From: Microvirga puerhi
GTDB taxonomy: Bacteria; Pseudomonadota; Alphaproteobacteria; Rhizobiales; Beijerinckiaceae
Direction: 5' to 3'
Length of the DNA stretch: 64,000 nt
Assembly (NCBI RefSeq): GCF_020089865.1
Contig: NZ_JAIRBM010000024.1
Span: 1-64,000, forward strand
Shown one piece after another: positions 8,270 through 16,209 of the stretch. Position 1 is the first letter of the stretch. Every line of letters begins with the position of its first letter. Both the position numbers and the translations under genes were made by a program. Below the pieces are notes generated by a model, which had not been told where the DNA came from, ran no database searches, and worked only from the letters and a program-made list of their open reading frames with translations.

Positions 8270-9082
8270 TCACATTCCTGCCGTGGGGATGTGAGCGATG
8301 GTGGGAACGTTCCCGCATCCCAACCATATTGTGTCGAAACCAAGCTGATCCGTTTCGATTACAGGACCTGACGCTGCTGGTGGAGCGATGCGCCAGGCGA
8401 AGCGTGTGATGTCATCCGGCCTCGTGAGTGCTTGTCGTTGACCGGGGGGAATCCAGATAGCTTTCGAACTTCCAGAATAGGTATTACTCTCGGAAACTGA
8501 TCGATCAGAAAACCTACTTTTCTCCCAAACAAACCAGCTGTAGCTCGTTGCTGTCTCAGCATTCGGATTCCAGCGTCCGCGAACCATGGGCAAGCGTTCC
8601 ACGAATTGAGCAACGAGAGTGGGAGGGCAATCGCGGAAGAGTCTCTTGTAACGTTTTTGCCCTTCCTTCCAATTCGACCGTGCAAGTACGGCAACGCCAG
8701 ATTCGGCTTCCTCAAGTGCCTTTAATGTAAATTGAAGAGCGGACTTGAAGGGTGGATTGAAGATAACCCAAGACGGCCTTTGAGGCAGGGACGGCATTGT
8801 AAGATAATCTGCCTGTATGGCTCCAAATCCGTAGTTTGCAATATCGCTACAAACGACCTCGCCGGCGTACTCTGCAAGCACGTCGGACATGATACAGCGT
8901 CCGCAGGATGGCTCATGCACAAGCCCTTTTCGAATTTCGTCACGCGCCTCAAGGGAGAGCACGTGTTCAAAAAGGGAACGTGTTCCCCACGGGGGTGTAG
9001 GAAAATCATCGAGATCATTTAGGGAGCTAATGCGGCTGTTCATGACCGCATCGCCACCCTTCGTTCGCGGGGGTTTTGTCAT
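8270..9082 (-). CDS. DNA methyltransferase-like protein, phage type
   Basis: A 270-residue protein with the landmarks of an adenine-type DNA methylase: FPTPPWGTR near residue 27, HEPSCGRCIMSDVLAEY as the SAM-binding motif I (about 56-72), a SDIANYGFGAIQADYL acidic strand, and FNPPFKSAL as the catalytic NPPF motif IV (about 108). The C-terminal part (residues 180-270) is poorly conserved in appearance and may recognise the target. It belongs to an operon with an XRE regulator and unknown genes. No restriction partner is seen nearby, so it may modify element DNA against host restriction. An internal ATG at 9043 is an alternative start. Confidence 0.72.
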   Translation of the reverse strand: MTKPPRTKGGDAVMNSRISSLNDLDDFPTPPWGTRSLFEHVLSLEARDEIRKGLVHEPSCGRCIMSDVLAEYAGEVVCSDIANYGFGAIQADYLTMPSLPQRPSWVIFNPPFKSALQFTLKALEEAESGVAVLARSNWKEGQKRYKRLFRDCPPTLVAQFVERLPMVRGRWNPNAETATSYSWFVWEKSRFSDRSVSESNTYSGSSKAIWIPPGQRQALTRPDDITRFAWRIAPPAASGPVIETDQLGFDTIWLGCGNVPTIAHIPTAGM

Positions 9083-9107
9083 GACTTACTTCTACTTTGA
9101 GGACAGC

Positions 9108-9386
9108 TTATTCGTCATAGCCTACCCCTTCGGTTGTGACTTTCCAGCCTTCTCTTACGACCAAGCGGTCAATGATCTGGTTGGCTTCGAAGTGGTCGAT
9201 ATTGCGAAATACGGCATGGCTAGCTACTCGCCTGATAAACTCCATGCCCAGGCCGTCGCGGGCTCTATTGAGCTGGGCTTCGCGCAATTTGAGACCGCCG
9301 TAGCTCTGATGATCGAAATCGGCTTTAGTGGCTTGAACACGACCATCGCTGTCGGTCAGAATGGCGATCATGCCTTGCGGTTTCAT
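9108..9386 (-). CDS. Small hypothetical protein coupled to an XRE regulator
   Basis: A 92-residue soluble protein (MKPQGMIAILTDSDGRVQATKADFDHQSYGG...) whose start codon overlaps the stop of the preceding XRE gene as ATGA, so the two are translated together. No transmembrane segment or catalytic signature is visible. It could be an accessory protein of the regulator or an unrelated phage-type gene. Confidence 0.6.
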   Translation of the reverse strand: MKPQGMIAILTDSDGRVQATKADFDHQSYGGLKLREAQLNRARDGLGMEFIRRVASHAVFRNIDHFEANQIIDRLVVREGWKVTTEGVGYDE

Positions 9387-9742
9387 TGTACTTCAGCTCC
9401 AAGGACATCGACTAGATTTTCGATCGCCGCGCGGTGTTTTGGAGGTAGCTTCGCCAGTTTCGAGGCCAACACCACATCGACGGTTGGGATGTCATTTGGA
9501 AATGGCTCTCCCCCGAAAAACCAGGAGAGAGAGCACTTCAGCTCCTCGGCAATCAGCATCAGCCGGCCTGCCGAGACCCTGTTCGCTCCCTTCTCGTATT
9601 TCTGGATCTGCTGGAATGAGACACCAAGCCGGCCTGCCAGCCACTCCTGAGATTTGTCCTGTACGAGGCGGGCCTGCTTGATCCTTTCGCCAATTCGTAG
9701 ATCGATGGACCCAACTCTCTTTGGATGTTCTGCTACCTGCAT
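9383..9742 (-). CDS. XRE-family transcriptional regulator
   Basis: A 119-residue repressor-like protein. Residues 17-72 form a Cro/C1-type helix-turn-helix (RIGERIKQARLVQDKSQEWLA ... GVSFQQIQKYEKGANRVSAGRL), followed by a short C-terminal tail. The start at 9742 is supported by AGGAG eight bases upstream; the longer frame would run through the neighbouring transfer gene. It stands between the transfer genes and the phage-like genes and is probably a regulator of this segment. Confidence 0.82.
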   Translation of the reverse strand: MQVAEHPKRVGSIDLRIGERIKQARLVQDKSQEWLAGRLGVSFQQIQKYEKGANRVSAGRLMLIAEELKCSLSWFFGGEPFPNDIPTVDVVLASKLAKLPPKHRAAIENLVDVLGAEVQ

Positions 9743-9764
9743 TGTAAAACTCCTGAATTCAGAC

Positions 9765-10319
9765 CTACATGATCTGGCACAGCTGATCGAACCCCACTCC
9801 GAATCCGATCGTGTTCCCGATGATTTTGGCCGCATCATTGATGAAGAAGCACAGCGTGCCGCCAACGAAGTACGTAATGGCCTGCCCTGTCCCGACATTC
9901 CTTGTCCCGTTAGCCATGCCCCACATGATCGCAGCCGCGTGAAACAGCCCTGAGGCCCCAACGATCATAAGGAATGCGGAAATCGAGAAGTGAACCTGCT
10001 TGCAGTAGCCGTCGGCTCGCGTCGGGACATAGGACAACAGATTAGCTGTCTGCTGCCCTCCAAGGACAAAGGTATTTGCCGATTGCCACAGGATCACCGG
10101 AGCCACCATAAGGGCCGCTCCGAGCACGATTTTACCAATGGCCTCTCCATGACCGACACCGCCTCGCGCATGATACGGGTCGCTCGCGATGGCATAGAGA
10201 TCCTTGAGTCCCCCATACCCAACGAGCAATCCAAAGAGGCCCATCAAGATAAAGATCAGCTGGACGATCAGAGGGAAGGCCGTGGAGAGATTATTCAGCA
10301 CCGTTCCAAGGTCGTTCAT
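9765..10319 (-). CDS. IcmC/DotE-like T4BSS inner-membrane protein
   Basis: A 184-residue protein with four hydrophobic segments (about 13-35, 62-80, 108-130 and 148-170) and the YGGLKDLYAI stretch after the first helix, the pattern of the IcmC/IcmD/DotV group and IncI TraQ-type proteins. These small membrane proteins are T4BSS components of unknown exact role. It lies downstream of three other minus-strand genes starting with a M23 peptidase and just ahead of the XRE gene. The subgroup within the family cannot be settled by eye. Confidence 0.65.
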   Translation of the reverse strand: MNDLGTVLNNLSTAFPLIVQLIFILMGLFGLLVGYGGLKDLYAIASDPYHARGGVGHGEAIGKIVLGAALMVAPVILWQSANTFVLGGQQTANLLSYVPTRADGYCKQVHFSISAFLMIVGASGLFHAAAIMWGMANGTRNVGTGQAITYFVGGTLCFFINDAAKIIGNTIGFGVGFDQLCQIM

Positions 10320-10323
10320 GACG

Positions 10324-10644
10324 TCACTTCTTCTGGGCCTTGATCACGGTGTTCAACTGTTCGATCACTTGATTGAGTGCCGAGATGCTTTGGCGCTGGT
10401 TCTTTTCCAGCAGTTCAACCCGCTCTTCCGCCTGAGAGAGCCTTCGTCTCAGAACCTCGATTTCAATGGCCGATATATCGACACCTTTTTGAAGAATCGG
10501 GTCGTTGTATTTTTCCAGATCCGCTTGGCTCCGATCGGGAACGTACTTCACGATAGGCGCGATTGAGGTTGGGGCATTAACCGGATCTGCTGCCCATGCT
10601 GGACAGGCGAGACAGATCACCATTGCGGCAACAAGTGTTCTCAT
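10324..10644 (-). CDS. Secreted coiled-coil protein
   Basis: A 106-residue protein with a cleavable signal peptide (MRTLVAAMVICLACPAWAAD) and a C-terminal coiled coil (about 58-103, VLRRRLSQAEERVELLEKNQ and on). The ATG at 10644 overlaps the preceding gene's stop as ATGA. A periplasmic coiled-coil protein inside a transfer operon is plausibly a structural or scaffold part of the conjugation machine, but no family name can be given. Confidence 0.65.
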   Translation of the reverse strand: MRTLVAAMVICLACPAWAADPVNAPTSIAPIVKYVPDRSQADLEKYNDPILQKGVDISAIEIEVLRRRLSQAEERVELLEKNQRQSISALNQVIEQLNTVIKAQKK

Positions 10645-11087
10645 CGCACGGCTCCGCACCAGGCCATCTGATGGTCGTGGCTTTTGCCGTCCATGCCTTT
10701 CAGGGACATCGTAAAGCGCTTATCGGACTGTATTCTGATCTTGATGCGCTCGATCGTTGGCTCGTCGGAGCCGTCTTCGTCGTAGCAGCTGCGCTCGATG
10801 TCCCATTCCTTGGGACCCTGTTTCTGAGCCGATCGAACCTCACAGGTGAAGTCGAGGCCAGCCCATTTCTTGGCGCTGATGAGCTGCGCCTCATCAGAGC
10901 TGCACGATTCCCCGGCATGGACGTATCGTCCCTCTTTTAGAGGGAATGAAGCCTCTGAGGTGGCGGCAAAAACCTTCCCTACAGCGATTGCAACGGCTGA
11001 AATCATCGCGAAGACAACCGCGAGTGTCAGGATCCACTCAACCGTATGGGTGGCCTTCGCCTGAATGTTTGCTCTCCAGTTCGTCAT
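10641..11087 (-). CDS. Single-pass membrane protein of a transfer operon
   Basis: A 148-residue protein with one N-terminal membrane helix (about 18-42, VEWILTLAVVFAMISAVAIAVGK) and a periplasmic domain containing four cysteines (CSS, FTCEV, RSCYD, WCGAV) that could form disulfides. It is coupled to the M23 peptidase gene on one side and the coiled-coil gene on the other by overlaps of a few bases. The family is unknown. Confidence 0.65.
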   Translation of the reverse strand: MTNWRANIQAKATHTVEWILTLAVVFAMISAVAIAVGKVFAATSEASFPLKEGRYVHAGESCSSDEAQLISAKKWAGLDFTCEVRSAQKQGPKEWDIERSCYDEDGSDEPTIERIKIRIQSDKRFTMSLKGMDGKSHDHQMAWCGAVR

Positions 11088-12100
11088 TTTCCTTTAAGCT
11101 CCCCCAGAATTAAGAGACCAAGAGCCACATCGAGCTCTCGCCGTCCGGCTCTTGCCTTTTGTGTCGACATCTCGAGTCCCGCGTGGCCCTGTCGTGCGAT
11201 GTCTGCGTAGAAACTGCGTTCTGAATTGTTGACGGTATCGGTGGCGTAGTCGCTCGTTCCGGCTCCGCCGATGAGAGTCGACCCCATCCCTTCGCTCTGT
11301 GAGACGCCGCCATTGCTCGAATACGGTGACGACTGCCACTCGTCAGAGGACACCGAGCAAGATTTCGGGAGCGTCATACCGTCGGGTCTCGACATCTGCC
11401 CGCCATAGGCGCTCAGCACACCGGGCCTAAACTTGATGCGATGATGCAGGAAGGGCTCCGGGTTGACGAAGTACCAGGCGTCAGGGACGGCACTCGATAT
11501 TTCCTGAGACGTCAGCGGTTGAGAGCCTTTCGTTCCGCCATTACCGCCTCTCGATGCCCATACCCGCGAGGAAGTACCGCTCCCTCTTAGAGCATCCCCA
11601 CGCATGAGCATGCCAAGGTGAATGTGGACAGCATTGGCCCCGCTCGATCCCATCTTTCCTACTTCGGAGTCGGGATTAATCGACTTCCCGACTTCGGCAT
11701 CTTTCCCGAAGCGGTCGAGGTGCATGTAGATGAAACGCTGATTTCCCGTTTCGGTAACGACGTAGTTTCCACCACTGCCAGATCTGACGAGCTGAACCTT
11801 CCCATTGACGCCGGCGTAGATCGGGTCGCCACGCCCAGCGCTATTCACAATGTCCAAACCCTGGTGGAAGCCGGCACTGGCACGACCGGTCCTGTCGACG
11901 CCGTAGGGGCTGGTGACCAATTCACCACCCTCTGACCAGGACGGCCTTAGAAGGCATGTCCCGCTGGCCCCACCGCCACCTTCGGTTACGGCAAGAGCCG
12001 TGGAAGCTCCGAGGGCAACGAGAACAACAGCAGCGAGGGATGAGCCGGCCAGGCTACCGATCTCGCCCGTCTTCTCAGCCTTCCAATCGCTCAGTAGCAT
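11084..12100 (-). CDS. M23-family peptidoglycan endopeptidase
   Basis: A 338-residue membrane-anchored wall hydrolase. A hydrophobic helix spans about residues 17-36. The LytM/M23 zinc site is present: H79-x3-D83 (FHQGLD), H127 and the HxH pair H159/H161 (VHIHLG). Such enzymes cleave peptide cross-links so that a secretion channel can cross the wall. The C-terminal 130 residues have no recognisable domain. It is the first gene of a minus-strand transfer operon; its promoter should lie in the 127-base divergent region shared with the gene at 12228. Confidence 0.85.
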   Translation of the reverse strand: MLLSDWKAEKTGEIGSLAGSSLAAVVLVALGASTALAVTEGGGGASGTCLLRPSWSEGGELVTSPYGVDRTGRASAGFHQGLDIVNSAGRGDPIYAGVNGKVQLVRSGSGGNYVVTETGNQRFIYMHLDRFGKDAEVGKSINPDSEVGKMGSSGANAVHIHLGMLMRGDALRGSGTSSRVWASRGGNGGTKGSQPLTSQEISSAVPDAWYFVNPEPFLHHRIKFRPGVLSAYGGQMSRPDGMTLPKSCSVSSDEWQSSPYSSNGGVSQSEGMGSTLIGGAGTSDYATDTVNNSERSFYADIARQGHAGLEMSTQKARAGRRELDVALGLLILGELKGK

Positions 12101-12227
12101 CGCACCACATCCAGATAGGGTTGATCACAGATTGTCGTATTTTTCAGGGTACTATTTTTTGTTGAACATATTTCCGATTTGAGACAATATCCAGTCGAAA
12201 TTTTTCCCAGAAAAAAAGGAAACAGCG

Positions 12228-12599
12228 ATGACGGTCGATCCAAGAGTGATCCAGGATTTAAAGCGCGAGCTTCCCCCAGTCTTTAGAGGAACTGCGACTT
12301 TGTTGCATCGTCTTGTTGACATCGCGGAGCGCGCACAGGCTGCGCGCCGCTCCGTTTCGGTCGAAGCTGATGGTCGCCGATACGTAGGCCGCTTCGAACT
12401 CGACGATGTTGAAGCCGACGGCTTCGCGACCGTCGAATGGTCGGACGACCTGGCTCGATTCCAGATATCGCTGTTCGATATCGGTCTGCTTTACGAAGCG
12501 AGAGGAATTGAAGATCCTAGCGATGTGAATAATGTTGCGGTTGCGCGGAACGAATTCTCTTCGGAGCTCCGGTCCTTTCGAGATTCTATTGGGGTTTAG
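12228..12599 (+). CDS. Hypothetical protein
   Basis: A 123-residue soluble, acidic protein with a good ribosome site (AAGGAAA) nine bases before ATG. The middle (VSVEADGRRYVGRFELDDVEADGFATVEW) looks like a small beta barrel, and the ends are helical. It is divergent from the M23 operon and precedes a zinc-ribbon membrane gene by six bases. No function can be assigned. Confidence 0.65.
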   Translation: MTVDPRVIQDLKRELPPVFRGTATLLHRLVDIAERAQAARRSVSVEADGRRYVGRFELDDVEADGFATVEWSDDLARFQISLFDIGLLYEARGIEDPSDVNNVAVARNEFSSELRSFRDSIGV

Positions 12600-12605
12600 T
12601 GGCTC

Positions 12606-13112
12606 ATGTCGCTCTGGAAGAAGGTTCTCCTTCCCCGATCACCCCTCAGGCCTCACGGTGAAACAGGCGGCGCCTACAAATGGGCACGCGATAAGCTTGA
12701 TGCCTTTACTAAGACCAGAGGGTGCCCGTCCTGCGGAAAGGGGCTGGTGATCGAGCGGCCAATCGACGACAGCACATCCTCCACATTCCTCACCTGCAGC
12801 AGCTGTGGCTTTGAAGTCGATGTTGGGCCGGTCATAGAGGCCGCTTCTCGTCAGGTCGCATCACTGGAGAAGTCTGCGCGCCAATTACAGGTCGTGGCTA
12901 TCTGCTTGACCGCTCTCGCCGTGGCCCTCGCGATTTCCTTGGGAAACCTATTGACCCTGATCGGAGGAGGCGTTCTGGCCCTGATGATCATGATTCAATC
13001 GCTTCTCTATCAATATCGGGCCTGGCAGGCGTCCCACGGGCGTCTTTTTGAAACTCAAGCCCCAATCCTTGAATTTCTTCGCGCTGCCTCAGGACGGACG
13101 AAGCCGAAATGA
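12606..13112 (+). CDS. Zinc-ribbon membrane protein
   Basis: A 168-residue protein with an N-terminal zinc ribbon (C40-x2-C43 in GCPSCGKG and a second pair in LTCSSCGFE near residue 64), a short helix, and two closely spaced membrane segments (about 97-120 and 123-140). Both termini are probably cytoplasmic. It follows the small unknown gene by six bases, so the two may share a message. No family is recognised. Confidence 0.6.
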   Translation: MSLWKKVLLPRSPLRPHGETGGAYKWARDKLDAFTKTRGCPSCGKGLVIERPIDDSTSSTFLTCSSCGFEVDVGPVIEAASRQVASLEKSARQLQVVAICLTALAVALAISLGNLLTLIGGGVLALMIMIQSLLYQYRAWQASHGRLFETQAPILEFLRAASGRTKPK

Positions 13113-13151
13113 TAGAATCTAAATTTACCGGGAACGTATAGGAGCACGGCA

Positions 13152-13622
13152 ATGGTCTCAAAACTGCCAGGTCCGTCCCCGGTCTCTTACATCCCGTCAC
13201 ACGCCGAATTGGTCGAGTACATCAACGGCCGTCGGGACGGGAGCGATGGTGCGCCCATTGCCGGCACGCTCTACACTGTCCTGCCTCTCCATCCGGGACG
13301 CATTCTAAAGGGCATTATTGAGGATAGCGGGCTGTCGATCGCGAGGGTGGCGCATATCTGTCGGATCAGGCGGGCCACTCTCGAGCAGATCATCCTTGAG
13401 CGAAAGCCTATCACTGCAAATGTCGCATTACGGTTGAGCCGTTTCCTGCCACAGACCGCACCCGTCTTCTGGATGAACGTGCAAATCTCTTACGATCTTG
13501 CTGTCGCTCGAACCTCATCCGCCACGGAGTCGGATCTCGATCGGATCGTGCCATTTTGCCGATCGAGGCCTCCTCATGAGCTGCGAAGTAAGATTGAGGC
13601 TGTCGCTCGCGAAGAGGCTTAA
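13152..13622 (+). CDS. HigA-like antitoxin/regulator without an adjacent HigB
   Basis: A 156-residue protein whose residues 48-140 match the HigA pattern: LHPGRILKGIIEDSGLSIARVAHICRI (helix-turn-helix), ITANVALRLSRFLPQTAPVFWMNVQISYDLAVA. The N-terminal 45 residues are an extension not usual for HigA, which is normally about 100 residues. A HigB toxin would lie immediately upstream, but the preceding genes do not resemble it, so this is an orphan or has a non-standard partner. A GGAG precedes the ATG. Confidence 0.75.
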   Translation: MVSKLPGPSPVSYIPSHAELVEYINGRRDGSDGAPIAGTLYTVLPLHPGRILKGIIEDSGLSIARVAHICRIRRATLEQIILERKPITANVALRLSRFLPQTAPVFWMNVQISYDLAVARTSSATESDLDRIVPFCRSRPPHELRSKIEAVAREEA

Positions 13623-13647
13623 TTTCTTACCCGTGAAACTTTTGAGC

Positions 13648-13761
13648 GATCTATTTTTGTAGATCAATAGTCAGTTTAGATCTAACTTTCTATATCAAGC
13701 CACTTGAATAGTTGATCTATTTTCATATATCATACGGATAGAGTGATATATAGAGATAGAT
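13648..13761. promoter_or_regulatory. hipBA operator repeats
   Basis: The 140-base AT-rich gap before hipB contains an inverted repeat GATCTA-N6-TAGATC (13648-13665), a fused palindrome TAGATCTA (about 13678-13685), a further GATCTA (13713-13718) and TAGATC (13756-13761) right before the start codon. HipB dimers bind inverted repeats upstream of hipBA to repress it, so these are the probable operators. Binding is inferred from spacing and position. Confidence 0.6.
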
Positions 13762-13762
13762 C

Positions 13763-14173
13763 ATGAGCCATTCCATAGGCCCCTTTCTGATGGCCCTAAA
13801 GACGGCACGTGAAGCGCGTGGTTTGAGTCAACGTGAGCTGAGTGCCAAATCAGGCGTTCCACAGAGCCACATCTCAAAGATTGAACAGGGTTCGGCCGAC
13901 ATACGGGTATCGAGCATGTTGGCACTCGCACGCGCACTTGATTTGGAGCCAATGTTCGTGCCGCGAAAGTACGTCCCGGCCGTCGAGGGAATGACAAGAG
14001 AAGCGACCAGATCTGAGGTGCTAGGTATCTCAGCTGCCCGTGCCGCTGCCTCAGCGAATTGGGCATACGCTCAGGGTCTAAAGTTTAACGGCCGCGCTCT
14101 AGGACCGCCTGAGGAGAGCCAGAACACTCAATCATGGACAGCCTCAACGCTTGAGGACGACGAAGATGCCTAA
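13763..14173 (+). CDS. hipB: HipB-type antitoxin and repressor
   Basis: A 136-residue protein with a Cro/C1 helix-turn-helix in residues 9-64 (LKTAREARGLSQRELSAKSG... SHISKIEQGSADIRVSSML). The C-terminal tail (75-136) is low in order and probably contacts the kinase. The gene overlaps hipA by eight bases, as usual for hipBA pairs, and is preceded by GATCTA/TAGATC repeats that it would bind to control the operon. Confidence 0.85.
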   Translation: MSHSIGPFLMALKTAREARGLSQRELSAKSGVPQSHISKIEQGSADIRVSSMLALARALDLEPMFVPRKYVPAVEGMTREATRSEVLGISAARAAASANWAYAQGLKFNGRALGPPEESQNTQSWTASTLEDDEDA

Positions 14174-15401
14174 CGTGTCAGTTCTGGAAGTTCTCCTGCA
14201 CAATACGCCGATTGCAACGCTTACTCTGCTACAAGGTGATCGGGCGATCTTTGCATTCAATCAGTCCTACATAGACGATTTAGAGCGATCGACCCTTAGC
14301 CTGTCTTTCTACACTGGATCTGGCAGTCTCATCACAGAGACGAGGCCCACTCAAACCGTGCTGCCACCCTTCTTCTCGAATCTTCTTCCTGAGGGGCACA
14401 TGCGCTCATATCTCGCTGAGCAAGCGGGTGTTAAAGAGCAGCGCGAATTTTACCTTCTGTGGGTCCTCGGCCGAGATCTTCCTGGTGCCGTTACCGTCCG
14501 TCCTGCCGATGGCGAGGCCTGGCCGCCAAATGCGAGAGGAGAGGAGCCCGACGCCAAAGAACAAAAACGTAGAGAGCACGTTCTACGCTTCTCCCTGGCG
14601 GGCGTTCAGTTGAAGTTCTCTGCCGTGAAAGCCGACGGGCGAGGACGCGGCCTTACAATCCCTGCAACAGGCGTGGGTGGATCCTGGATCGTCAAGCTCC
14701 CAGCGGCTAACTACAGTGGTGTACCGGAGAACGAGTTCAGCATGATGACGCTCGCCAAGAGCATCGGCATGAATGTACCGGAAGTCCAGCTCGTCGACCT
14801 GGAATCCATCGAGGGCCTGCCCAAAGGCATCGAAACGATTGAGGGCAAAGCGTTCGTGGTTCGTCGCTTTGATCGTAGCGCTGAGGGTGCCATCCACATT
14901 GAAGACTTTGCACAAGTGTTCGGAGTCTTCCCTGGGGATAAATACGATAAGGGCAGCTATCGCTCGATCGCTGAGGTTCTTGGTATCGCTGCTGACGATG
15001 AAGACGTAGCGGAGTTCATAAAACGCCTAGTTTTCAATACGCTGATCGGGAATGCGGATATGCATCTCAAGAACTGGTCACTGATCTATCCTGATGGCCG
15101 CAACCCCCACCTCTCGCCAGCCTACGATTTCGTTTCGACGGTGCCCTATATCGATGATGAGAGGGCAGCACTGAAATACGCCCGCAAGAAACGGATGAAT
15201 GAGCTGACGGCCGACGAGCTGCGTTCGCTCGCCGGCAAAGCCAGGCTGTCGGAAAAGCTGGTCATGGATGCGGCAGCCGAGACCGTCGAGAGATTCAAAG
15301 CCCTGTGGCCATCAGAGAAGAAAAATCTCCCTCTGACGAAAAAGGTACAAGACGCGATAGAAACACACATGCAAACGGTCCCTCTGTACCAGGAGTGGTG
15401 A
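14166..15401 (+). CDS. hipA: HipA-type toxin kinase
   Basis: A 411-residue serine/threonine kinase of the HipA family. The N-terminal subdomain includes LPPFFSNLLPEGHMRSYLAEQ; the kinase core has FSLAGVQLKFSA, the GGSWIVKLP ATP-contact strand, the catalytic NTLIGNADMHLKNWSL loop and the PAYDFVST metal-binding motif, all intact. Classical HipA phosphorylates glutamyl-tRNA synthetase and induces dormancy; the target here is unknown. ATG 14166 is preferred to the TTG at 14151. Together with hipB it forms a plasmid-stabilising toxin-antitoxin pair. Confidence 0.88.
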   Translation: MPNVSVLEVLLHNTPIATLTLLQGDRAIFAFNQSYIDDLERSTLSLSFYTGSGSLITETRPTQTVLPPFFSNLLPEGHMRSYLAEQAGVKEQREFYLLWVLGRDLPGAVTVRPADGEAWPPNARGEEPDAKEQKRREHVLRFSLAGVQLKFSAVKADGRGRGLTIPATGVGGSWIVKLPAANYSGVPENEFSMMTLAKSIGMNVPEVQLVDLESIEGLPKGIETIEGKAFVVRRFDRSAEGAIHIEDFAQVFGVFPGDKYDKGSYRSIAEVLGIAADDEDVAEFIKRLVFNTLIGNADMHLKNWSLIYPDGRNPHLSPAYDFVSTVPYIDDERAALKYARKKRMNELTADELRSLAGKARLSEKLVMDAAAETVERFKALWPSEKKNLPLTKKVQDAIETHMQTVPLYQEW

Positions 15402-15413
15402 GGGGGTCCGAGA

Positions 15414-16028
15414 TTAGTCCTCCGAAGACGAGGGAAGCCGCCAGGCCTGCGCCATCATCAGCACTTCGGAGAACGACGGGCTTCGTTCCTTGGTCCGAAA
15501 GTAGCCGTGATTGAAGAGGGCGCGCACGTAGGTCGGTAATTGCGTCGGTGGAACCCCGCCGAGCTCGAAAGCCCATCGAGCTGCATTGGACAGATTCATG
15601 TCCGGGCGCTCCATCTCGAGTACCGAGTGGTAGGTGTCCGGCCCCAAGGTCGCAAGCGCCTGTCGGAAGTGAGCGGCGAAAGCTGAATTCATGGCCTCTC
15701 GCCGGCGCCTGATGCGCTCGTCCATTCTGGGAATCGGCGATGCGTCTTTCTTGGCCTTCCCCTTGCCGCTCCTCTTCTTCTTTCGAAGAAAGTCGTCGAC
15801 GGTCTTACCGACCGGGAGGGCGATGCCGTTGCTTTCAAGGAAGTCAGCGATACGCCCCTTCAGTCGGGGTGGTGGCCCCCCCTTCTGGTCCCAACCCCAA
15901 TAGGTCTGACGACCGATATCGAAGTAGCTGCATGCGACCTTGATCTCTTCCTTGCCAAAGTGGTCGATCATCAAACGCCTGAACGCCGTCCGTGGCTGCG
16001 TGTTGTATTTCTTTGGCTCGGTCGTCAC
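15414..16028 (-). CDS. Hypothetical basic protein with possible HTH
   Basis: A 204-residue, lysine/arginine-rich protein. Residues 15-45 (FRRLMIDHFGKEEIKVACSYFDIGRQTYWGWD) could fold as a helix-turn-helix, followed by a basic linker (RKKKRSGKGKAKKD) and a helical C-terminal half. GTG 16028 follows AGGTGAG; a TTG one codon earlier is equally possible. It converges with hipA and is divergent from the topoisomerase gene, so it could regulate either. No family is recognised. Confidence 0.6.
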   Translation of the reverse strand: MTTEPKKYNTQPRTAFRRLMIDHFGKEEIKVACSYFDIGRQTYWGWDQKGGPPPRLKGRIADFLESNGIALPVGKTVDDFLRKKKRSGKGKAKKDASPIPRMDERIRRRREAMNSAFAAHFRQALATLGPDTYHSVLEMERPDMNLSNAARWAFELGGVPPTQLPTYVRALFNHGYFRTKERSPSFSEVLMMAQAWRLPSSSED

Positions 16029-16147
16029 CAAAACTCACCTCTCCATCGCCGCGGAAGATAGCGGGACCTGCCCCCGGTAATAAAGGGGGTCTGCGCGCTC
16101 TGATTGAGGAAAAGGCTAATGCAGGGCATGAAATGTTATTCTTTTTC

Positions 16148-16169
16148 AATGTCGCATTTTTTATATAAT
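16148..16169 (+). promoter_or_regulatory. Probable promoter of the topoisomerase gene
   Basis: A consensus -10 box TATAAT lies at 16164-16169, about 40 bases before the topoisomerase start. A TGTCGC sequence at 16150-16155 sits just upstream, matching half of the inverted TGTCG/CGACA motif seen before other operons in this window. No good -35 hexamer is present, which would fit an activator- or repressor-controlled promoter. Confidence 0.4.
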
Positions 16170-16209
16170 CTGTTTTTGGCGAAATTATCCTTCAAAGGGA
16201 CACCAGTTC

